Source: Blasia pusilla (taxonomy: Eukaryota > Marchantiophyta > Marchantiopsida > Blasiales). From it: a stretch of DNA of 64,000 nucleotides. The DNA lies in NCBI GenBank assembly GCA_050084515.1, contig CM114271.1:46934001-46998000 (forward strand), written 5' to 3'. Positions 23,290 to 40,554 of the stretch are shown in pieces (within the stretch, counting starts at the first letter, position 1; each line of letters opens with the position of its first letter). The notes beneath the pieces were generated by a model. It was not told the DNA's origin. It searched no databases and saw only the letters and a list, made by a program, of their open reading frames with translations. Made by a program: the position numbers and the translations under genes.

Positions 23290-24696
23290 TGAGTGAGTGC
23301 ATGTAAAGCTCCGGCTCGGCCACGTAGAGATTTAATGTTGAATGAATGATGTTTGTTTGGGCTTTTGACTTGTTGTTGTACATGGTGGGGGAGGGAGAGG
23401 GTGCCACAAATCTTATCCGATGAAGTGGACTCATCCATTTTACTCCAAATGAAAAAAATAAATTCATATTATCTACATTCCTTTTGAAGACGCCAAATAG
23501 AAGGTGCCACAATCCCCATCTGAAGCAAGAGACTTTACTCTCATGACATGGTCCCATGGGGATGGCTACCTGCCCATTCGCAGGAGGGTCGTTGTGACCT
23601 TCGTATAGCCTTTGGTTACTTTCTTCTAGGAGGTTCTTGATGGGTGTAACGACGTCACGTATATTTTCCCCCTATGTTCTAACGGCGCGAATTTTGTTTA
23701 AGTCCCATGAAACTCATCCGTCGGATCAACCAAAATCCACAACCGTGAGGCCCGGTCCTGGCGACGTCCTGACGACCTCGGCCGCATGGGATCGGGTCCT
23801 CATAAGAAACGAACAAGATGCATGAGACGAATAAAAGAAGGTGGGAACTATGGGCCCAACAAAAGAAGATGATGGAAGATCAATCTTTTTTCAATAATTT
23901 TCCAAAAAAAAAAAAACCTTACCATGACCATCCAAATGAAGTAGGGGTTGGATTTTGGTTACGAATGTGGGAATCTTATCTCTATCAGAAGAATTTTTCC
24001 TTTTGACTCCTAGTTTCTTGGTGTCCATTCATTCAATCTTTTGTTCGAGATTCGAACAAAATGAAATCAAAATCAAGGTGTGTCATCTAAGGAGAGCTCT
24101 AATCGGCGGGGGTAATTTTATACATTATTATTGGAACTGAAATTTTTTTCCAGGTATAGATTCATTCATGAGAGACATTTTACAATAATTGATAATATAT
24201 ATGGTATGCATAACATTGCTATGACCAACTTGTTTCGCAAAGCCCATAAATAGGAAATTTGTGGCTACATGTAGAAATTGTATACTCAACTTGCAAGTTT
24301 CCATCTTTAACGTAAACCTTCTAAAAAGGAAACACATGGTCTAGGAAATAAAATTAGCCTCTATGTAATTGTGTAAACTCATATTGGGGTTGGAAAATAT
24401 ATAGTCTAAATGTATGAATGATAACAAATTTTGATTTTTGCAAGAAGAATGCATGGATCTTGGTGAGGAGTACGGTCACGCTTTCCAAAACTTTTTTTGT
24501 ATTTTCGTGGGAGAGGAGCACTATATATCCAACAGAGTTTTAAAATAAATGTATGCCTTCCCACTTGCATGCTCATCATTTGACCTTGAAGATAGGTGAT
24601 GGAATCATGATAGTAACAAACAAGAATGGCATAAAGAGACAAACTAATGGAACTTGCTTGGTAATTTGTGGTTTCAATCGACACGTATGATGAATG
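23290..24696. other. Spacer, no gene supported
   Basis: Mostly AT-rich, with a short GC-richer part near 23700-23800. No recognisable coding or RNA feature. Confidence 0.35.
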
Positions 24697-24704
24697 CTAA
24701 AAAC

Positions 24705-25000
24705 CATGGTTGCAAAAAAGCTGACAAGTCAGACATGGACAAACGAGTTTGGACATGACCACAGACATGGATTGCAAAAGGTAGGGCCCACACTTATAGT
24801 TCACGGTGGAAGGCAGGGCAAGCGCGAGCAGGACAATAAGGGGGAGTGCAAGTGGGAGAAGGAAGAAACAATAAATTTTCGATAACGAGCGCAAGTGGGA
24901 GAGGATGAGAAAGAAGGGGGAGATGGGGCCCATATTGACAAGTCCTTCTATAGGACAGACATAAGTCCACGTACATGGACTTTGTCCATTTATAACCTTG
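24705..25000. mobile_element. hAT-like non-autonomous element, copy 2 (296 bp)
   Basis: The left end is CATGGTTGCA; the right end ends ATAACCTTG, which reads CAAGGTTAT on the other strand. The flanking 8-mers are ctaaaaac (24697-24704) and ttaaaaat (25001-25008), a 6 of 8 match in which both differences are C to T. The interior aligns with copy 1 (5454-5704). GACATG and TCCATG/GTCC motifs sit just inside both ends. No ORF for a transposase. Confidence 0.6.
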
Positions 25001-25008
25001 TTAAAAAT

Positions 25009-25410
25009 CATTACATGAAAGAAAATATGAAGAAAATTTCATTCTCTTTAATTATTTATGACTCAAGCCTATTTTTCATTTATAAAGATGCTAATTTCCT
25101 TTATGTCCATATTTTGCTATGAGCATCAAAATATCTCAAACTCATACTTAAGAGAAGATAGGAATATATTTACCTTTGTATGTATTCTCCCATAGTTAAA
25201 TTTATGTGGCTTTATCTAAAGTAGGCATTAGGAGTTATATGTTATAGTATTGGTCATTTTCAAAAAATAGGGTACTTGAAAAACTATATATTGTGAGGCA
25301 TAATAATTATAATAATAATTTTACATTTTTATCATTAAAGGATCTTAAATTTTTTAATAAATTTTAAATAAAAATTCTTCCAAATATCAATTATTTTTGT
25401 TAATAGTTTT
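25009..25410. other. AT-rich spacer between two hAT-like elements
   Basis: Very AT-rich, with runs of ATA and TTA. Nothing else seen. Confidence 0.5.
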
Positions 25411-25418
25411 ACATTAAC

Positions 25419-25751
25419 CAAGGTTGCACGGAAATGGACATGTCTACGGACATGCCGCTCGGGTATCCACGGCCCGCATCCGAGCCCGCCCTAAAGCCCA
25501 TAGAGTCCATCGCGTAGACCCGGGCTGGCCGAGCCCGCAACAGACACTAGCCCGCGATTGGCCTACAGCCAAGTCCGCAAGGCGGACTGGGCTCCCATAG
25601 GGCAGGCTCAAGCCCTCACACGCGTAAGCTTTGAGCTTACATGGGCTATAAAACGGGTGTGGGCTCGACGAGCTCAGCTGTGGGCCATGAGTACCTAGGC
25701 CAGCACGGACATAAGTCCACGGAACACGGAATTTGTTCTTGTGCAACCTTG
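25419..25751. mobile_element. hAT-like non-autonomous element, copy 3 (333 bp)
   Basis: A perfect 11-bp inverted repeat bounds it: CAAGGTTGCAC at 25419-25429 and GTGCAACCTTG at 25741-25751. The CARRG start is typical of hAT termini. The flanking 8-mers acattaac (25411-25418) and atattaat (25752-25759) match at 6 of 8, again differing by C to T. Subterminal ATGGACATG and GACATAAGTCCACG are shared with copy 2, but the GC-rich middle (about 25470-25710) is different. No transposase is encoded. Confidence 0.75.
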
Positions 25752-25759
25752 ATATTAAT

Positions 25760-27332
25760 TGATGCTTATATAACACCAATGCATTGCATGAGCATGGTCT
25801 ACTAATTTAAGCGGTTAGATTAACTTGTCTAATATGGATGAAATATTTCCATATCTAAAGAGATTTTTTTTTAAATGTCCATATATTTATACGAGAAAAA
25901 TCGTATATACATTTATTGCTTTGAGGATATTTCAATAGTTAAATCAACGTGACTAGTTCCCTTTGTGGTTATGAAAAAAATAATCAAATAGGAGGATAGA
26001 TATGAAAAACCTGAATTTTTTATGACAATGGAAGACTTGGATAGGCCAACTAAAAGAAAGTTGTAATCTTGCATGAATGCAAGAAGGGAGTACAAACATG
26101 AAATGAAAATACAACTTCACCAAATGAAACAAATATTTTAATTAGATTAAAAGTAGATGTGTCAATTTGGGCATCCTCAAAACTCCATGGGTGAGATTAA
26201 GTAGGAGTCCACCACATAAGGATATGAATAGTCATAATACTGGAAGTACCATCATGCATAATGACAATGGATGAAACCTCCACAAAATAAAATCTCCAAA
26301 TGAAGAACCAATTTAAGATTAAAATTGATATATCTTAATATTTTCTAGAAGTTCATAGAGATGTAAGAAACTTGATAGTTGAACACAATAAAAGTTGATC
26401 CCAAACCATAATGACGGAGGGATGAGAGAAATCTCATAAATAAAAATCATAAAGGAGAAATCCACCAACTATGCCATGCATAAAACCACTTGAGAAGTAT
26501 CTTCTTCTTATTTATCTATTATATTATTTTGTAGGGGCTAAGAGATATAAAATTCTATATAAGCACGACTTGTCTTTTTCACATTCTTGGGATATTTTTA
26601 TGTTTTCAGTTTTATTTCTCTTTTGGTTTCCAGAGTTTATCTTCCTCACTTTTCATCACTAAATTTTCTCTCTCCTAGATTTTCTCATTAATTTGTCATC
26701 ATTAAACTTGTCGCTTTTGGAAAATTTTCTTTAGAGAATTTTATAAGTCCTATGTTATAGATGAAAATTCAACCAAACATTTTGTTCTGCTCGTATTGTG
26801 CTTCTTTTCTTTATTACATTGACATAATTGAAATTTGTTACTTTCTTAATTCCCGTCTTTATTGATTTATACATGCTTTCTACATCTTCATGCAAAGCAT
26901 CTCATGAGCTAATCAGATCTTACAATACAATTACATTGTACATGAGGCCACTAGGCCCATAGTCAAGTTTTGCTTTAACTTGAGGTTGGGTTGGTATTGA
27001 GGTATTTCTAAGTGACTCCAATTCCTAAAAGGAGATAGGATTCACATACTATCAAGGAATCATGCTAGCACTGTTACACTGGAATAGTATCATCATTTAC
27101 ACCATCAACACTAGTACTTTTGCGCAGTAAGATGTATTAGGCAAGAGGGATCATTTGTAGTCCTTCAAATAGGGCACCTTTACCTTCATCTCTCATGAGA
27201 TAGGGAAGGACTACATCCAATACATATCTTGTCTCAGCCCCTTATCTTCAATTCTATCTTCCTCCCTTTCCCATACTAGATATCTTCATCTTCTCATAGA
27301 GGGTATGAATGAAGATAGGTGGATCAAGATGG

Positions 27333-27334
<2 letters not shown>
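25760..27334. other. AT-rich spacer, no gene supported
   Basis: No family-like ORF; nothing notable beyond low complexity. Confidence 0.4.

Positions 27335-27409
<75 letters not shown>
27335..27409. repeat. (TC)37 microsatellite
   Basis: An uninterrupted TC run of about 75 bases. It makes poly-Leu-Ser ORFs that are artefacts. Confidence 0.97.
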
Positions 27410-27411
<2 letters not shown>

Positions 27412-30400
27412 ATGGAGAGGGTATATCCCTTCACTATCACAAGGGATGGAGAGGATTCTCCAAAGAGGTTCGGAGGAAATTCATTTCGTTACTTCTTTCC
27501 AACCATCTCCTACTCCGTCATCTAATATCCCTACCCTCTTGAAATTTCTTCTCTATCTCTCCTCTCCTCTCCTCTCCTATTGAAAATTGAACATCTGTTT
27601 TTTTTTTGAAACCATATATTTTTGTTTTCCAACATTTTTCTCTCTTCCCCATCTCTATTGAAAGTCAAATCTCATATTTTCATTTGATCCATATAAATGA
27701 AATTAAAAATCTCCTCACCATGAAAAAATTAACTATGATTGAACCAATCAAAACTAGACATACTTGATGCCTTCTACCACATGCCAATACATTAGAGCAT
27801 CTTAGAAAATGGGCCAGCATCCTTAATACCATAGATAGATCAGGGAGTCTTGGCACTTCATGAATTTTCTCTAATTGCATCGTGGAAAGCCATGTATTAA
27901 ACCCTTTCTAACACTTGGATCACACGAAGGGTTGTTATGGGAAAACATGGTTGTACACGGAAGCTTGCTTTTAACTCTTTCTTAAATAAGAGCGGCAACA
28001 ACGTATGTCAATAAGGAAGAAGAGTCAAGTTAATACTCATCTTCTATGAGGATAATTTTTTTCTTTTCCATATGATTAGTTGGAGCTAGCTTGAGACGTA
28101 GTTGATTAGGTATTTAAGTTCTCCCTTGTGTATTATTTGTACGGATTCTCCCATTGGTTTTTTATTCTTGATTTCTTCCATTCATACTCGGTGAACTCTC
28201 AAGGTTTCTTCTTTGTTGGACTCTTTTAAGAAGGAAAAGTAGTGGTAAAATTTCCTAGGATCTTTTTATATCTCACTTAGGAGATATACATTGATCTATT
28301 ATTGATTCATTGTGCATAATTAGGCACACCTAGAAGAGAAGGATGAGAAAGTCCTAGGTGTAAATGAATGATGGAGCTAAGAGACATGAAGGTAGGGCTT
28401 TATTTAGAATATGATTGAGGAAGGAAGGATGGAGTTATATATATATTTTTTTCCGCACGAGGACGTGGGATTAGAGGGGGGTTTTTTTTTCAAAAGGAAA
28501 CAAAAAGGTTTTGTTTTGTACAAAGAGGAGGGAGATTAGTAGAGTGGAATGAGAAATGATATCAATGATTTTCCAAAATGCAAGGCTAGGGATTTTTTCC
28601 AGTGTGCATTATATAGGCATATATACTAATTCCAACGAAGGCAAAAACAAAATTCCCATTCTTGAGCACTCCTCAAAAGTTCATTCGATACAAGTACGTC
28701 CCAAAACATTCCACTCGTTGGATTTTCTTCCATTTCATATGGGTTCCACGTCAAAGCTAGATACTGACAATAACAAATCATGGGGGAAAATCTGAAGATT
28801 TGAGAGAGGTGGCCATGAGCAACATTCAAAGTGCAACAATTGGAATGAAGGACAAAATTAGGGGAGTTGGGAACAAAGGCAAAGACAAAATTGCCACAAT
28901 GACTTCTTGGCCCCTCTAAATCCACCCATTCAAAGGAACACCCATTCTCCAAAGGAGATCTTATTCCTTCCTGGTCAATGGCAGGATCCAGCACATGTGG
29001 ACCTACGGGTAAACTCAAGCCCAGCCTAGACCGCCAGGTTCTACCAGGAGAGACCGCGAGATTCTTGGACAGCTCTCCCTGGAGACCGACGGGTTCTTCA
29101 CCAGGACCGCACGCAGAAACCGCTGTATACTCTGGAGGACCACTGCGGACCTCTTCCGGACACGCAGAGCGATCGGAATGTTACTTACGATTCACTTACG
29201 TGAGGAGGTTTAAGGTAATGTGTGGCACATTGAGTACTAATACGGCCGCCTTTTTTCACTCATTCTCGCCTTTTCATTTCGGAAGCATTCAGGACGAAAA
29301 AGGTCAATATCAATTCGTCCAGTCATTGGTGGAAGAGTTCATATTAAAGAAGACAACTATTCCCCCAATACCCCAAAACTATCGATGGTGGGAATTCGTC
29401 AAATGAATGCCGACGAGCAGGATTTTTTCTCCAAAGGCTGAAGTTACAAGTGCTCCACTGGATGGACGGTTGGAATTTTATTTGGACGGTTCGATGCTCG
29501 AGGATAATTCATGAGAGCTCACTGTTTCCCGAGAGCCTAAACTAACCCGGGCTTTCACAGGATTCCCATGGTGGAAGTCTTTGACCACATCCCTTTTTCC
29601 TTTTCTTTTCCTAAATTTGCAGTTGAAGGTTCCAATTAATTTTGCTATGGAGCCCAAACCTAAGAGAAAATTTTCACCTTGACTTTTCCCTAATCAAGGT
29701 CTGCATAGGAAGCTGATTACGTTTTCTGTACGCAAAACAAGTGAGAAAATGTTATTTATGCCTTGGTTCTATCTTTATGTGAATTGTTCATTTGACTCGA
29801 TTCATGGTGGGATACTTGGAGATAAAGTATACTGAGGGCCACGAAATGAGCCCAGCTTATCATGCAAGTTCTAGAAGGGGTGGGGGTAAAAGGCTTGAGT
29901 GTGAAGCTAGAGCACATGCGATTGCGATGGTCTCCTTTGCATGGTGAACGATGGGTTCGGATCCGCCAATTGCAAGATTAACCACCCCAACAAATGTAGG
30001 TTGTCCGAGTTAAAGTGATGAGAACTTTTTTTAATTTTAAATATTCAACAAAAGATATAACTTTAAAAAAATTCAACGACCACGTAGAAACTCATATTAG
30101 AACCCACATTTGAAACCAAATTTCCAACAGTAATATAACTCAAGAATCGGTCATTTTGTTTTGCGTTTGTCTTTTGACTAAGGAAGTGGTGGAGGGACGA
30201 AAAGAGCTTTTTAAAATTTTATTAGTAGGGGCCGACGAAGACGCCATTCGAATTGTCCTTTTGCTAGGAAGTCGACAAAGTCGAAATATACTTTTATTGA
30301 CTTTCCTTTTGTTTTTCTCCCTATTTGGAGGCGAAAGTGGTGAGATCTGATTACGTATCACCCCCCAAGCGCGCAATAATGAGAAGCAACGAAAGAATTT

Positions 30401-31399
30401 GTCTAAGGTGGTTTCGCGAAAAAAGAAAGTTCCATTGTCTCAGGGAAGCGTAGGGCAGGACTCAGGAGTGAGTGTGTGCGAGAGAAAAGAGAGAGCGGTG
30501 GGGAGGGAGGAGGAGGAAGGAAGGAGGTGATGGTTTAGTATTGATTTATTGTGGGAGAGGAGCACGAACGTGCTATGAACGAAACACACATTCTCTTGAT
30601 GAACGTTAAGGTCGTTAAGGGTGGGCTAATCTGCAGCGAGGAAGTCAACAGAGATGGTCGCGAGACACCTGGTGCCGTCATTGCGCGGCACATGGCGCCC
30701 TTCGTCCAGGCCGAGTTCAGTGACTTCAGTCACCGGGAAGTTTCCGAGCCAACTTTCCGTCCGCTTACTCGTGGCGACTTCCAAAGTGGGTGCTTTCAGT
30801 GTCCTGTACCCTCAACTAGACATCATGCACTTTCGCCCCTCCATAACCCCTCGTCGTCGTCGTCCCGCACACCCACCTCAGCGCTCTCTTTACGTCGTCG
30901 TCCAGTGGAAGGACTGTTCCTTCCGTCCCTCGAGACGACTGGATTTATGAATGATGATCTGCATGCTCCGGCATAGAGCTTCCCCATGCTCATCGCAACT
31001 AATGCTAATTCCCTGTGCTAATCATACAATAATTAACACGCGGTCAGTTGTCGCCTCTCCCGTTCGCTTTCGTCAGCGTCGCAGTTAAGCAAATCACACG
31101 AATTACCTGCGGCTTTTCCTCGTCTTCCGGCCCAAAATTAAGAAAACCCCTTAATAAAAGGAATAATAAATATGCGCTCCGCAACCGCGGCGAATCCAGT
31201 GGCTCTCGCTGCTGCCTGGCCTCCCTCCCCTAGCGACCCTGGAAAGGGACATCTGCGGAGCACCTCCCCTTCGGCTGCCACCTAAAGGGATGTCGCCAAA
31301 GGCTTCCCCCCTAACTTTGGCGCACCCCGCCATCGCTGGCCTATCTTTAGATGATCCCCGCCGCCTGACCTGCAATCACAGTGCAGTGAACGTTGGAGC
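27410..31399. other. Gene-poor interval, no gene supported
   Basis: Mostly AT-rich. A GC-richer patch lies at about 28980-29210 and another at 30650-31300, each with ORFs of 98-142 codons in overlapping frames and no family match. I see no splice-linked exon set. Possibly old transposon DNA. Confidence 0.35.
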
Positions 31400-31815
31400 T
31401 TTTCGACCACCTGTCAAGTCACGCCCGGGTAAATTGACGTACAAGACATGTACCGAGCGTAAGAATGCGGATCGCCCGTACTGGCTTCACTTTCCGCGCG
31501 TCCACTTCGGCCAGCCGGCAAACACCGGCCGGGAAACAGATTCCCGCCAAGACTTACCGCGTTTGCCATTTACTCGCGCTAAATATTACTATCCTCTGCG
31601 TCCACGGCCGCATAGAATTTTCGAGCTCCCCGGTTTTCTCCCGACACTCAAGAGGGTCTGACCGGCAATTTCTAAATATCAGCCGGGTTTTTTCAATTTT
31701 TACAAAGAAACTGCATTTCCCGGTTCGGTTTCTTGCCGAGACTTTGCCGGTCAGATCTGGAATTCTTTAATTTTACCGGCTGACATTACAACGAACGCCG
31801 GTTCTTGGCGCCCGT
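31400..31815. repeat. GC-rich dispersed repeat, copy B
   Basis: A CCGGC-rich segment whose right end aligns with the end of copy A (see 19147-19610). It carries GCCGGCAAACACCGGCCGGG near 31513 and many short CCGG motifs. No coding function recognised. Confidence 0.4.
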
Positions 31816-34400
31816 GGGGCCGCACACGTCATTCCAGAACAGATTTGTGCCCCGTCATACTCTAGGCCGGGCCAGATTAGCGTCCGCCGTTCGCCTGGCT
31901 AAACATGCGAGTAGCCACAGTCATTGCTCAACTGTGGAAAGCGTGGCCGAGAGCAATCCTCGGCCTTTCGCAAATAATAACACGCGAGAAGGTTCAACCC
32001 GTGACCTGCTCTTATAGCGAAATACCGCTGTAAGTCCCTTCTTCGCTGGAGAACTTCCTCCGACGTTGTTGTTTCTTACCGTGACACCACACGTTCACGT
32101 GGACTCCCAGCCTTAGCTGTCTGCATCTTTTATTTATTCCCATAGGTATTTTAATGCCTGGTTCTTTCTGTATGTATGTATGCACACTCGCGTGCATGTA
32201 CGCATGTTTTGACTTCGCTACGTGTCATATATCGATGTAAACGTCGATCTGGCCAGGGCCCGGGACCTATTCTGGAGAAAATACGAGGATACCGGCGGAC
32301 GGGAAGACCCGGGAATACACGGGAACCGTTTCGAATCCACAGACTCTGCTGCTTCTACGTGCTCCGCAGAGCCCACATGGCGTGGAAGTACATTCGATTA
32401 ATTTTTATTTATTTATGTCCATATTGAAGGTGTCTGGCCTTTACTTATCTGTTAAACTGATTATAACCAAAATGGAAAATTTGATGGCTCCAATTGAATT
32501 CCAATGAATTCTCTTGAAGATTTCTTCATATTATACGAGATTCCTGTATAGATGGGCTATATATCCGAGACGTCTAGAAAGTGTCCGGTGAACATCACGA
32601 CCTCATCTTATCCACATGCTTGAAATAGTAAGCAAGTGAATAAATAAGCCCATTTTGGGTTAGTGTTTCATCAAGCCCTGCTTGATTTATGCATGTCCAA
32701 TTTTCATTCCCAAGGCAAGTAATAGTAATGGCCCGAGTGAGGATCTTGTGTAGTAACCTTGGAATCTTAATAATGAATAATGAAAAACCAATGGTGTTCT
32801 CATTTGCATAGGCGGATTGGACCTACAATATATATCCAAACTATGTAACATTATGGATTATGTCTCAATGTTTTCAACCATTTTATTTGCTTCAATAACG
32901 CTTGAAGAGGATGACAATCTATAATCTTACCATTCGTCATCGGTGAATGGCATGAAGTAGACAGTAATTGACCATAGTAAGGTCTCGTAAGGGACCATGT
33001 GATGCAAGGATCCATTAAATATTCACTTTCATGACCAATCTCTCTTAAGGTGACCAAAAGCAATTCAATGACGCATATCGAACGGAGGAGCAACTACAAA
33101 ATTTGCATCCTCCAATTAGTATACAAATTCTCGATAAACCCAATCGATAGCTTTTGAAGCTTTCCACAATTTCGCTAAAACATTACCTCCCTAGGAAACT
33201 CATTTGGTTTCTAATAAACTACCAGATTTATTACAATGCCATATAATCTTTTTTAATAGTACTACTGTTCCACTCCAAAACTTGTTGGGAAAATATCCAA
33301 GTAACTATGAGTTTGGAAACTACTTAAATAATTTTCTTATTTTTTTCCCTAGTCATTGTCAGATTTAGAAAAAGGTTTCTTCCTCTCCATATGATTTTTC
33401 CTTTTTCCCTAAAAGGAGTGTAACAATTCCAAGAACATGTTCACTCTTTAGAAATAAATTGACAACTACATGCTAGTTTTATCTTGTGGCTTTTTGCACA
33501 CACTGCTATATATATATATATAGAGCACTCGCATTGGATTGGCAACTTTGTAGCCTGGCCTCAAGCTTGCATGGGATACACATCACTTCTTTTTGACTGG
33601 TATGATAAGATGACCATCTCTTGTGGTGACAAATTCATAACATCCACACAATGAAGACAAAATGGTCTCCTGCAAGAGGAAACACCCATTCTCTTGTTCC
33701 TCTTGAGTTGGCACCTCCCACAATTGAAGATTCAATTGAGTCCATTCTATTTGGGGACATTTTTCATTTATTAAAATTATTTGGTATATATTTTATCCTT
33801 GGTATGCATTATTGAAGCATACATTCTATTCAACTCCATAAGTTTTCCTCAAAATTAGACAAAGCATGTGACTTGCGGTCCCCTCACTCACACGATTTAG
33901 CGTTTTCGAAGTGTGCTTTCTCACACATTACCGTCCGGACCGGTCTTCCTAGCCCCCGGCAAAACCAAAATGACAAGAGTTCACTTTGGGTTGATGATGA
34001 GTCGAAGGCCAATGAGTAGATTAATATAAAATCTTTTCTGGGAATAGAAAATATTGGATTCCGCTATACTGCTTATCCTATAGTATCATATCTTAATATT
34101 ATTCGCGAGGCTATCTGCTCACGGATCCGTAAAATAGATATCTGAGTGAATAAAACCGGGGGAAAGAAAAGAAGAGGATAAAAAAAGACGCGAAACTTGT
34201 TGCGAGCGCTGCTCGCAACAAGAACCTTTGACGGACTGTCGCGCCTACAGTGGCAGCCATGCCCAGCGGGTTGTTCCCGTTGTGGTGCCGTGCCGTCCTC
34301 ACGGAGCGGAGCGGAGCGGGACGCTGACCGTCGATATGGAAAGCCGACGGTCGATCCCCACTGCACGGTAACCCCGGGTCCGATCGGGGTTAGGGTTGGC
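31816..34400. other. Mostly AT-rich spacer, no gene supported
   Basis: GC-richer to about 32350, then AT-rich. Includes a short (TA)n run near 33512. No family-like ORF. Confidence 0.4.
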
Positions 34401-34724
34401 GCATCCGGCTTCCATGAATGAATGAATCAATGGCTCGCTCTCCGAGTCTCGGGGATCAATGCCGTTCCAGTCCCGTGACAGGCAGGAGCAGCGCAGCACT
34501 AGCGCTAGAGCGGAGAGGCGGGGACTGCGGAGGAGAGGAAAGGAAAGGAGGAGTAATTGGGAGAGAGCGGAGACGGGCAAAAGTCAGTCGGGAAGGCAGG
34601 ACGACGTTGGTGAGGCAGGCAGGGGACGGAGGTGCGCAGAAGAGCCAGAAGTGCTGGAAGGGAGAGAGAGTGGAGCACGATCGGGAGAGGCAGAAGAAGG
34701 TGGGGACGGCGCAGTGCGCGATAG

Positions 34725-34758
34725 GGAGGAGGAGGAGGAGGAGGAGGAGGAGGAGGAG
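34725..34758. repeat. (GGA)n microsatellite
   Basis: About eleven GGA units upstream of the kinase gene; purine-rich on the plus strand. Confidence 0.9.
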
Positions 34759-35813
34759 ATGAGGTGGTAGTGAAGACGCGCGGGGTATGATGTCCGAGAG
34801 GTTGTGGAGGGTGTGAAGCAGCAGCAGCAGGGGTGGTGGTATTCGATGGTGCCATACTGTCGGTGTCTTGATCGTGGGCGAGAGGATTGATTACTTTCAG
34901 ACGGTGGTTCTTCTCCTGCTGCAGGAGCAGCTCCGGCCCTTGGAGTTCTTGGTTTTCCTGTCACGGCCCTGCGAGATTGCGTTGATCCCGAGATTTACGA
35001 CGGACGTAGAGCTGAGACCTCTAGGCTGGGAGGTCGGCGAGCTGTTCGATCGGCCTCTCGTTTTGGTTTCTTCGGGACGCAGGCGTATCCCGTGGATTGT
35101 AGGTTTTCCGTGCAGGTTTTTCTGAGTTGGTCGGTCTGGTAGGACGCGACGGGTTTCTAGTAATTTGCAGCTCGACTGCGCATCTTGAACATTGGTGATG
35201 TAGGAGTCTTCGCTTCCGCTTCGAGTCAGCCTTGCCGGTTTGCGCCCGTAGTCACATGAGAGCAGGTGTGGAGTGAGGCCGACGAGATACGACCAGCGCG
35301 GTGCGCTTCGAGGAGATTAGCTTAGACTTTGCTGTTGCGCTTCATCACCTAGTGTCGGGAAGCCAAGTCCGTGGCGAAGTGGAAGCAGGATAATTTGAAG
35401 CGTTTGGTGTTTGCAGTCAGGTGCATCGAGAGTGGTGTCTGCAGAAGGAGACTCAAACATGCGAGCTTAAGTTTGTTTAGATGAATGGGAGGAATCGTAG
35501 AGCGGATTACAGTCTGGGCGTCAGGATTTGTTTGATTACTCGAGGGTGTTCGCATCGAAAGCGGGAGTCCGTGAACAGAGGATACTGTGAGCAGGAGAGT
35601 TACCAAAAGCCGATCTTGTAGTCGCGGAGTTGAGCGGCCTTGCATCGAACGGAAAATTCACTCTCCATCAGTCTTCTTTCATTGCTTGCCGTTTATCTGG
35701 TGACTTCATGTTCATGTCCTTTTCTTAGACCTGGATGGCATTTCGAGAAAGGGCACGATCTGTCAGTGGACGTACATGATCCTGGGGGTAGTGCTTTCTT
35801 CCGCTTTATAACA

Positions 35814-35834
35814 ATGCCAAGAGGAAGACGATGA
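35814..35834 (+). promoter_or_regulatory. Upstream ORF, six codons plus stop (MPRGRR)
   Basis: An ATG at 35814 opens a six-codon ORF that ends 72 bases before the kinase ATG. If it lies in the mature leader it could reduce or delay initiation at the main start; that is inference. Confidence 0.4.
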
Positions 35835-35906
35835 ACTATCGGCAGAAACCTCACACTTGAAGTGTAGGATCTCGATATTCTTTAGCGACGAAGGGCCCGT
35901 AATGCG

Positions 35907-40554
<4,648 letters not shown>

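Larger units (their letters stand above)
34401..35906 (+). promoter_or_regulatory. GC-rich upstream and leader region of the CDPK-related kinase
   Basis: Composition shifts to GC-rich about 1.5 kb before the ATG and remains so, which suggests a long leader. It holds a (GGA)n run and short upstream ORFs described separately. I could not place a transcription start. Confidence 0.4.

Noticed and set aside
22521-23557. ORFs of 128-255 codons on both strands
   Set aside because: They overlap in several frames and owe their length to the GC-rich duplication; no family signature.
27305-27583. Leu-Ser repeat proteins
   Set aside because: They are translations of the (TC)n microsatellite.
34505-34964. 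Pro-rich and Ser-rich proteins opposite the kinase leader
   Set aside because: They are translations of the (GGA)n run and GC-rich leader, with no domain.
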